A DNA stretch of 64,000 nucleotides from Progne subis subis. Its lineage: Eukaryota; Chordata; Aves; Passeriformes; Hirundinidae. The notes under the pieces were generated by a model. It had not been told where the DNA came from, ran no database searches, and saw only the letters and a list, made by a program, of their open reading frames with translations. The DNA lies in contig JAKJHU010000014.1 of NCBI GenBank assembly GCA_022316685.1, forward strand, positions 2,785,001 to 2,849,000, in the 5' to 3' direction. This document shows positions 49,501-60,500 of this stretch, piece after piece; position 1 is the first letter of the stretch; each line of letters begins with the position of its first letter. The position numbers and the translations under genes were made by a program.

Positions 49501-51548
49501 GATCCTAAAAATGAGCATTGGCAGCAACCACTGCACCCTGGGAATGTCTGAAATCTCAGATGTATGTATGGGAGAGAGGTGAGGATGACAGAAGCCAGAC
49601 CAGAAAACCGAGCTCTCTATTTACCCAGCTGAGCAGTAACAGACTGAGCAACCCAAACGATAAAGCAAGTATCAAAATATATCTTAACTTGACCTGGAAA
49701 GAACAGCTCTTGAGAGGAACATCCACTCCTGGCTCACCTGCTGCACCAGCCATGCCTGAGGTGACAACACCCACTGCCAGTGACTTCCAGCAACATGAAC
49801 TCTCTGTCACCAGCAACTAGAAAAAGCCCTGTCTCTTCAGCTCAACAGACACAAAAGCAAGAACATTTTCTCACACTGAAAGCATGACATTTTCAGAGAA
49901 GGTATTAATTCATTACTAATTCCACAGATCACACTATTTTCATCATGATCCCTTCCCTTATTGCTGCATAATAGAGATGATCAGAGACCTCACTTTACTC
50001 CAGGCTTCTTTCTCAGTTTGTACTACAGTGCTGTGTTTGATGCAGGAGTGGATCTCCACAGATGCAGTTTTTAACAGCTCTTCTGCTCTGTGGAACAAGG
50101 AAACTGAGTATCTCCAAGCTGGTGGTGCACACGGCATCGCATCACAGGGGATTTTCACTGAATGCCAGAAATTTGACGGCGGCCAGCACAACAAAGCCGA
50201 AAGTACTGAGCACCTCCTAGACAGGAGAGAGGTTCCTCAGAGAGGAGGAAAGCTCAGCGTGTGCTCGGGAGGGTTTGGAGGCAGTGAACGCTCTGGCAGC
50301 GCTGCGGTCGCACGGGGCCTCAGCCAGCAGAGGGAACCTGGCCCCAGCTCACGGCGGCCACCGGGCTCCGGGGATGGCTGGGACCCGCTGATCCTCGCTG
50401 CCTGGGGCTGGGCACGTTAACCTAAAGCACCTGCACTCCCCTTATGGAAACTGCGATGATATACAGATACCTGTGCTCAAAATTCAGACACACGCTGGAG
50501 CTCATCTCGCAAGCCAGAGAGCAGCCAAGCAGTGCAGACTTTAGTGCTGCTGGCCTGACCTGCATCTGAACCGGTGATCCGGGGATGAAAGACAGAGTAT
50601 CCTATTAGCAATCATCTGCTGTCATCTAAGGACTTCACATGCTTAGGAGCAACAGCCTCCTGTGTGCAGTGGGCAGGGAATTTCCTTTTTACCTCCTCAG
50701 GCTTCATGCCATTTATACCAGCAGAAAAGCAGAAAACAGTGTCCCATCAGCACAGGACTTCCTTCTGCCCGACATCCCACTTCTGCTGTAAAGAAGGATG
50801 CACAAAGCTTCCTAACAGTCTTGGGAAACACCAGGAGGAATTAAAATTCCCCTTCTGAAGGTGACCGACCTAAAACTGGTACGCTTCCACCCAACGCCTA
50901 ACCCTCTGACCAGGAATTAAAAGGCACTGCCGGATCACTCCAAAGACAGTTTCTCAGGGTCCAGACCCAGTATACAAGAGTGGAATGGACTTCTGAGGTC
51001 AGAGACTGAAATCTCTCCATACAGGGCAGGTGACCATATAAATTAATTCCTTTTAGGGACACTCAGAGGGACCCCTAAATGATGTCAGCTGAAAACACGC
51101 AGATCACCACCCATATTTTTAAATCTTGGCTTGTGTGTGCTGAGAGACATAGCAGTTAAGTTTAGTAAGAAATTGTAGCCTGCATTATATTTCCTGTGCC
51201 TGTGCAAGGGCCAGCAAGGCTGAGAAAGCATGAGGGCAGAAATAATAAAAACAGATAACTGTGACTTTAGAAGGCAATGGAGTCCACACTAAATGTGGAC
51301 AGAATTTGATGAAGCCGCTGGGCATCATGTGCAGTCTGCAGGTATTTTTTAGTGCAGAATTTTGAATTTTGGAGAGGAATAAGAGTAACTACAGGAAAGA
51401 AGAGTAGGGTGAAATCTACATGCAAAGGGAGCCTATTTGATTAAAAATTACCACTAAAGACACTGAAAAGCATGAACTTTCAAGCACTATACTTCATCCA
51501 AAGTAGTTTCCTGATCAAAGATGTTCTTCCAAGATGCACTGTGAGAAG

Positions 51549-51586
<38 letters not shown>

Positions 51587-54500
51587 TTTATTCAGTTATG
51601 AGACAACCAGCCAGTTTGTAATTCTTCCAAGGAGTGACAGCTTGATGGTCAAGGTCCACAGGACATTGTTTCCCTTCCAGTGGAGCAACACCTTTCTGGT
51701 GCCTCCTGAGAGCCTCAGTTCAGCTCTTTGGCCACCAAAACATGTCATAAGTGTGGTGCTGGGAGGCCAGGAGGACAGGCAGAGCAAAGCAGCAGACACC
51801 TCAAAGCAGAGGCTCAACTGATGCTGTTATTTTGGGCGAGTGGTCAGTAGAGAAAATTTCCTGCACCTCCCAAGGCACCACTGAGTGAGGGTGAGAATGC
51901 ACTGCTGCTGAACTGACTGAAAACAGCAGCTGGGAGAGACACTACTGTAATGTAAACCAACCCAGCAGAGGGGAAGAGAAGGAGTGGATGTGTCCAGATC
52001 AGATTTAGACAAGTTACCAACTGACTGCACTAATAATAGGGGCATAAAAGACTCCAGACAGGACCCCCAAACAGGATTTCCTGCACATATGGATGTGTCT
52101 GTGTGTGTGTGAAAGGGAATACAAACGTGCAAATTGAATGAGGATGTTGACTAAGCAAGTCTACAACTAATTTTGAAACCCTAGAAAGACATCTTAGGAA
52201 TCTGGGCTTGATCCTGCCCTCGCTGAAAGCAATGCACAAATTCATATTGACTTGGAAGTGGAGACCTGGGTCTTTAAGCCAAATTATTTCTTCCTGAAGC
52301 CTCTAAATAATAGTGAATTGCAGCAGCAGCACTTTGCAAACTATCAACTACTCAGTTAATTTGTTTTCAGGCACATTCAAAATATTAACTTCATCAGATG
52401 AATTATAAAGCAGAAGATTTTTTTTTTTTTTTAATTACTTTCCAGTCATAACATTTTCCTTTGTAGAGAAAATGAAAAGTAAAACTTTCTACAAGGAACC
52501 TTTGGCTGATTCATTACTTGTAAAAGAACACTCAAATTGCTTGCTACATCTCCAAGGCATTTTTAATGTTGTTCCTCTTGCTAGGTAAGATCTCATCCCT
52601 TGCATTTCTGGCACAGTCACATGTTAAGCAAGAAAAACTAAACCACGAACATTCAAATTCAGAACTGTTTTAACAACAGCATTAGCCTGCACTAACCTAG
52701 TCTAATTTTCACTCTTCTATCCAAACCAGCAAACTATTAAGTCTCTATTAATGCAAGGTATCTGCTCACCATCCTATACCCAATTCAAGCATACATGTCA
52801 AAGCTAAAAAGCAACAGCTAATCAGTTCTACGGCAGCTCCTGGGGAATATGCATTATTTTACTGGGCTAAATTGCAAAAATATTGTCACGAAATGCTTAA
52901 ATTCTCCTACATCACAACTTTCATTCATAGATACAGATACTCTATTTCTACTTACTCACGTAAGTATAAACTTTAACCAGGCACAGTAAAAGCCCTCTTC
53001 AGAAACTCTCCAAACAAAAAATCCTTACTGTAAACAGGGTTCTGCTCCTGCCTCGGAGACCTGGGAGAGCAAAGTGAAGCTGTGGTTAAATCCAGAACAG
53101 CCACTCTTAGGAGTGGTCTTTACACTTGGAAACAGCAGCCATGAGTCCATCCACTGCCATCAGCAGGGAGGTGCCATCCAGGAAAAGCTCAGCAAGTTTA
53201 CAAGTTCTCCCAGACTCCCCAAGTGGAAGTTTTCCTTTCCAAGGTCTCCTGAGACATGCTGTGTGTCACAGATACTCTTCTCAGCAGCAATCACAGATCT
53301 GCTGACAGAGCTGTTCGTCTGAGGACTTCAAAACACTTTGAACTGATGGTCTGAGTTAGCCCTGACTTTGCCCAAAACAGAGCTGCCACAGCTTGCTGGA
53401 CTGGCAGGTGATGCTCTGGTGACCAATCTGAGACAGGACATCTGTCCAGGGACAAGTTTTATCACAGTCACTCTGCCAGCTCTGTACAGCCAGGAGTCCA
53501 GGCTCTGGCATGGGTCAACAGATGCTCAGGAAGAGGGAAGCAGAACCAGGCAAAAATGGGGTGATTCCTCCTTCAATGCAGAGTTCAAATATCGACCTCA
53601 GGTGTTTTGTTTGCTGGGGGTGAGGAGGAATGGTGCTTGTTAGTTGGTTTTGGAGAAAGAAAAAAGGGAAGATTCTGTGTGTTGATGCAGTTTCGCTGTG
53701 CAAAAGAGAGGTTTGCTTCCTATTTATGAAACAAAATAACAGAGTGCAAAATATAAAGTACTGCTTTACTGGTGTTCCACTTAAACATCCCACTGCTGCT
53801 GAACACTGAGCTGACATTTCAGAGAACCGTTTGCCCCATCTCTCTCTCAGAACCACCTCTCTGATCAGCAACAGGTAACTTGGAGCACATCCCCCCATGC
53901 ACACACAGTCCAAGCACCTCTTTTGTATCCTTTGCATCTTTCATCTACTTCATCTATTGTTTAGTTACTCAGTAACACCTTAAAAATCACTTTTAGATTT
54001 ATTCTCTTAGGTAACTTTAAATCAACCAGCAAACTTGGTTTCTTCTGTTTTCAATCCTTTTCCAGACCACTTACATTGCGTTAAATCTTCATAATTAGAA
54101 CATTCTGAAAGACTCTGCTGACAACTCCTGGGATAACATGTTCAGGGGGACTCTGCTGGTAACCATGGTAAAAACTGGACCTCCAATCCCTTCAGCACAA
54201 GAATCTTCCCCCTGATGCTGCTACCCCTTTTGGCCAGAAGCTCATAAGGATGATCACAGTACACTGCATCAAACGAGTTTTTCTTACTCACACTAAGGCA
54301 CTGAATAAGACAGACAGTCTGCTTTAATATCACCCCAAATTCCCTGAAACATTGCACAGCCTGAGCTGAAGCTGTCATGTGCACGCTGTCTCACAACACC
54401 TAAACCAGCCAGATTAATGGCAGTTCATACATTTCACTGGACAATGCTGTTATGCTTCCTGATTACACAGAACACTCACAGCCAACACCCTCCAGCCTTC

Positions 54501-57500
54501 TCCAAAGAAAACCAAACCAAAACGTGCCCAGAACCTGATGCACATGTGCACATGCCCACACACTTTGCTGTGAATCTTTCCATGTTCAGGGAAAGATAAA
54601 TATTGCAGTTGACTGGCCTAAGCAGCCTGTGTTTTTTATTGCATTTACTAGACAGCAGCAGTGCTAGAAAGTAATCAGTGAGCATCCAAAAGATGTTCTC
54701 CTAATACTAAGGAGATTGAAAAGGGCTTAGTATCTTTAATAGTTTTACATCAAAGAGGATTATAACAACAAACACAAATGCCCAAACTGGATTGACTGTG
54801 TACACAAAGCTTAAATCTCGGGGCCTTCAGGGAATTATTGATACACACATAGAAACACAGGGATGCTGGAGTTACAAACACTGATCCTTGCCTGGTTTTG
54901 TCTGCCAGGGCAAGCCCTACCTGGCAGGTCTCATACCTGGGCTGTATCAGCCAGGATAAATCAACCATGAGCCAGCAATGTGCCCTTGTGTCCTCCAAGA
55001 AGGCCAGTGGTGTCCTGGGGGCATTAAGAATGGTGTGGCCAGCAGATCAAGGGAGATCATCCTCCTCCTCTACTCTGCCCTGGCGGGGCTGCACCTGGAG
55101 TGTTGCATCCAGTTCTGGGCTCCCCAGCCCCAGAAAGACAAGGAACTGATGGAGAGGTTGCACTGGAGGGCTACAAAGATAATTGGGGGGCTGAAGCATC
55201 GCTCTTACGGGGATGAGCTGGGCCTGTTCAGCCTGGAAAAGAGACTGAGAAGGGATCAGGGCACACAAATATCTTAAGGACAGGTGTCAAGAGGATGGGG
55301 CCAGATTCTCTCCAACAGCGCCCAGTGACAGGACAAGGTGCAACAGGCACAAACTGAAACACAGGAAGTTACATCTAAATATTGGGAAAAACCTCCTTAC
55401 TTTGAGGGTGACAGAGGCACTGCCAGGAGAGCTCATGGAGCGTCTTTCTCTGGAGATATTAAAAATATTGCGTGCAGCCTGTTCTACATGAACCTGCTGC
55501 AGCAGGGGATTGGACTTGATGATCTCCAGAGGTCCCTTCCAACCCCAGCCATTCTGTGTCAGGTGCCCAAGGCCACAACGAGAAAGACAGAATTAAAACA
55601 ACCTGTTTAGATGAGATCATCAGTTCTGAACCAAAGAAAAACATGCTGGATTAAGAGACAAGACACCAAATTTTGCTAACCACCTCTGTTCCTGTCACAT
55701 GCAAAACAATCAAATCAGCTACTTCTCTGTCCTTCTGTTTCCTCAGCTGTGAACAAGGACAGGAATAATTCTTTGTTCTTTGTTTTAAGCAAGGCCAAAA
55801 CCAGTAACACCTGCTGATCCAAAGAAGTGGACACAAAGCATTTGGAAGCATGGAAGTACTACCTCCAGGAACAGAGCAGACTCGATAGCAGTTTACCCCC
55901 TAGCCAGCAGGGGCTGCAATGAAGACTGCAGTAGAACAACAGAACAGATGAGATATATTTTCAGAAGTGCATTAGATTCCACAGGTACTGGATTAAATGC
56001 TGACTGATCCATGTCCTAAACCCACCCCAGTGAAAATGCACGGCCCTCAGGAGTTCCCTTGGAACTGCTGCTCAAGACCTACTCAGAGGGAACAAAATGC
56101 TCACACACAAGGGTGGAATTTGAGGATTTCAATGTGGCACATCAGAGACACTGCCACTACCCTGTGTGCTGGCACGTCAGTGACAGGAGCCTTCAGGTGC
56201 ATGCAGAAGACCAGCAAGGACAAAATTTGAATGTGCTCTTGTACTTTGTGTTTACACTCACACTGCTAACACTGTACAAGCACTGCTGCTCTGCAGCCAG
56301 CTTTGTTTCTGAACCAATTATTTTATAAGCATCCAGTGACAATCATGATTTTCAATGTAAAATGGCAGTAAATGGCATTTAGAGCAGCGTCTGCAATGTA
56401 ACAGTCTCTTCCTACAAGTATAACATTTGATGACTCATTTTCAGTCTTTTTTCTTTCTCAGACCTCCTTGCAAGATTTACATTAACAGCAACAATTTAAT
56501 CAATCACAATCTGCAGAGGCCTCTTAGGGACACATTCCACAGATCAAAGCAATTCCTACAGAAGGTCATTCTATGATTTCTCTTTAGCCATAAGAGCTGG
56601 CGATTGTAAAGAAAATATTTCACCTTTTCGCTACCTGAAGAAAAATCCACTATTCACTATTAATACAAAGACAATAAATAATAGATGAATTGGAGAAATA
56701 CCATAAGCTGTGGGAGAAGAGAGAATACAGGCTTTTCATCACATTCTCCTCATCCATATTTATGAGTCCTTCAGGTTTTCTGGGTAATCTGAATAAATGG
56801 ATTTTGGATGATATGGGCATGGTAAGAAAACTGCTTTCCATGAAGCAAGGGAGTAGAACTGTGGACATAACAGAACCAGAGATGTTCATGATGTACGTGC
56901 AGTTGCATTCATCACAGGAGGGACCACAACATCACTTAAGAACATTTACCTGTGTAACAACTTTAAAATGGCAACAACCCTTCCTATGACCAGCTGCTGA
57001 GCAGAACAGAGCCACACTGAGGCCCTAATGTATCTAAGCATTGAGTATGGGTCAACATGCTAATAAAAGAGTGCTTTGTGGAAATTACAGAGAGAGAATG
57101 AACAGAATTAATACAAAAGTGCCTTTCGAAGCCCAGGCTGTTTCAGAGTAGTTGAGGATCTATTTTACATTAAAATGCTTCACATATACATAAACACATC
57201 TCTTAATATGCACCAAAATGGGTAAGAATTACTTATTTGCCTGAAAGAACTTTAAAATCTAGAACCAAAAGTCAAAAAGAAAACCAAAACAAACAGCAGA
57301 TAAAGAAAACCCAAAAGGAGGCCCAAAGCCAGACACAATGGTGGGCAGAACCCAAGTCCACATGCAGACAGGGTCAGAAAAGGACTGTGCGAAAGCAGCT
57401 GCTCACAATACCTAAAAATAGCTTAGCATTCCTCCTTTTTGGTAAAGCTCCACCAGATGCTCCCGGTACCTTCTGGAAAGAGAGAAAGAAACAATTAAAA

Positions 57501-60500
57501 ATCCATCAAGTGAGACAACAGTAAATCTGCATTAACCCCTCCTATCAAATCACAGCCCTTGATGAGCAAGAATGTAAATGCTCTTTGCTCACCTCTGACA
57601 CAGGTGCTCATCACTGCCCACCACCCCCACGGGCTGAGGAGCCTCCACCTGAGTCCTTCACTCTTGGCTTGCTGGCAGCTGATCAGAGGGTGTCTCACAG
57701 CCACCGTGGGTGACAGCTGGTCTGTCACCAAGACGGGGACACTCAGCACCTCTCAAACCCCTCTCCACTAGATCCCCAACAGTATATCTTAATGACTAAA
57801 GCTGAATTAGAGAGAAGGCTTTTATCTGCATAAACAATTCAACTCTTCATAACTAATTCCAGTAGGACCACTTTGCTTTGATCTGTTAGTCCAGTTCACT
57901 TTCTTTTAACCAGAAAAAAATGCCCTTTCCATCAGCATCTACACCTGCTTCCATTAATCCAAACTAACACTATGTTTTCTAAATATTAGAAAGCGTGGGG
58001 GAAATTTGACAATACCCAAGCAATTGTTTTGTGGGGGATTTTATTGTTTTTTTGTTTTTTTTTTTTTAATTTAAGCACCATAGCAGAAAATAGTAAACTC
58101 CCAAATGAGATGAAGTTTCACTACTTTTCCAGTTCAGAATACCTCAGACTACAAGGGAAAACACAACTAACTGAGGAAATGTCAAAGTCAATGCACTTAC
58201 TCCTTAAGCTGTTTATTAAATGACACCAGTAAATCAAATTAAATCCAAAAAGCCCCTGTAGTTATTTGGTGCCAACATGATGCATGATGTAGTGTGTAAT
58301 GTTAGTGTAACTGGCAAGGTTGTTAGGCAACTTTTTTTTTTTTTTTAAAATAATAATATTGGGATACAACAGGTGGAGAGAAACCAGCCAAGAACCTGTC
58401 AGCCTACAGGGAAAGTTCATGTTCGCCTCTGCCCCTTCACAGGCAAAAGGGTCACATATTTTGGGTGGTTCCCTTCACCATGTAAATAAAGCTTTGGCCT
58501 AAGCAAACTGCTTTAATCATCACTAGGTCTTATACATCATAGGAAAATTTTCCATTCTTAGAAAGAGCAGATGCTGACAAATGCCCCTTGGCTGCCTTTA
58601 AGAGCAGAATCCATTATCCACATAGAAAAGCCCTAGGGAAAAGTCAGGGTTGCAACTCCAGCAGTTAAAATAAAAATAAAAATTCCTCAATGAACTGAAA
58701 ATAACATGCAGAACACTTCTTTCATTAATGTTACCAGAATTTAACAAGTGGGAAGGAAGTAGCCAGATATCTTTTACATCTTTTTAAAAAAGCTGTAGCG
58801 AGAAACAACATAACCCAGTTGCAAATACATTATAAATAAATTACACATTCTCCAAGGACTGTATTTCCAGAACTCAAAAAAAAAAAAAAAAAAGGTTTTT
58901 CCAATAGTAGGAAGCTCCAATGGAATTCCAATGCCACCAAGCGCGATATTGTAAAAGTCATTAAGGCTTGGGATTTCAAAGAGAAAGAATTCACATGGAG
59001 TGTTTGTATTTAAGTCAGGCTGGCAATGATTTCAGTTTGATTTTTCCAAACAGAAATACATCAGAATTGAAGATGCTCAATACTCCTGAGACACCCACAA
59101 CCTGACAGTCTTTTTTTACCTTGTCAGAAATCACTGAAAACATCCCCCATTCACAAACCCATTTTTGTTTCTAACAGATGTGACACACCCGACGAATGGC
59201 AGTGACACAAGGCATCAGCAGTGGCATTAAATTCCCTTTGTGATGCTCCTTGGACAAGGTGACAGTGCAGCCTGTTCTGCTGTCTCTCACTTTTTATAAC
59301 ACCATCATCCCTGGATAACATCCAGAAACCTCTCCCTGTAGGAAATCTTTGTGCTTCTCTGCCCAGTGTTTTCAACAGGGGTGAGGTATCACTCCAGCGC
59401 CAAGCTAAAGCTCTGTCTGGAAATGAAGAACACCCAGGCAGTTGTACAAAAGTCATACACTGCAGGAAAGGGGCTGACTTAAAAATTCTGAGGAACGTAA
59501 CTCTGTGGAAAAGGAAAAATAAAAAAAATCCATTTCCTTTACCTAGCTAAGAATTTTACCAGAGAGTGCTCCACAACTTGCACTTGTGCCCATCTCTGAT
59601 GATTCAACAGATGCCTCTGGTGCTGAGCTGCCACAGGCAGATGCTCCAGCCCTACTTGAGCCAGCAGGCTGAAGATGTGACCCCTCTTTTCTAATTGAAT
59701 TGTGACAAGATACACAACTGACATTTATTCCAAACATCTTGAGAAGCAACCCAGGATTTCTGCAGCAATGCAGTGCATTCTGCAAGGATGATGCCAAGGG
59801 AACCACGGGCAGGAATAGCAGCCTCACTATAAGAATCTTAAGATAGCATAGCCAATGCCTTTGGCTTTACTGTATCCTACACCATGAAAAGCTTGGCTTA
59901 CAAAACCAAAACCACAATGGAGCACATGCCAGACACTTCATAAAACACTTGATGTTTTACATTGCTGAAAGGAAACATGGACAGCACTTAAGAAGCAAAT
60001 AGTCATGGCAAAAAAAAAGAAATCCAGTGCTAATATATGAGGAATCCTGGCTATGAGCCCTATTAGATGATGCAATATTCACCTGCACTGTGTAGTCAAA
60101 CCCTGTTTCCTGCCACATGACCAAGAGAACCAGTGTGCTGCCACCTTCCAGCACATCATGATTCACCCAGAGAAAAACAGGAACCACTGAACTTCTTCAG
60201 TCAAAGGGGTTTGCAACACCAAACAACAGTTGGGATATTTGTTTCTCCGTTTTGGAACTCTTCAGCCTAATCTTCACCCGGAAAGGAATTTTTGAGGCCT
60301 CATTTTAACCCCAGTTTACCTTAACTTACTGGAGGAAAGTTATATACAAGGAAAGATGACAGGATTTCTGCCCACTTGTCTCTAGATAGCATCTTTCAGG
60401 AGTGCTAAATTCAGTCAGAAAAACCATTGCTAAAACCAGAGGAGGCTCTGCAAAAATTCACTTAAACAGAGTGAAGGAAAATGTTGGTATTGCCTTTAGA

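Larger units (their letters stand above)
48328..57411 (-). other. USP13: USP13 intron 3, 9.1 kb
   Basis: This is the largest complete intron. It holds a CpG-rich patch near 50270-50410, a poly(A) run at 51551, a TG-rich stretch near 52090, and the CR1 at 54955. No exon was recognised, and the open frames here lack motifs. Confidence 0.7.

Noticed and set aside
49977..50420. 147-codon open frame on + strand
   Set aside because: It lies in a USP13 intron within a CpG-rich patch, is antisense to the gene, and the translation has no motif.
53515..53937. 140-codon open frame on - strand
   Set aside because: Intronic, no family resemblance, no good splice sites in frame.
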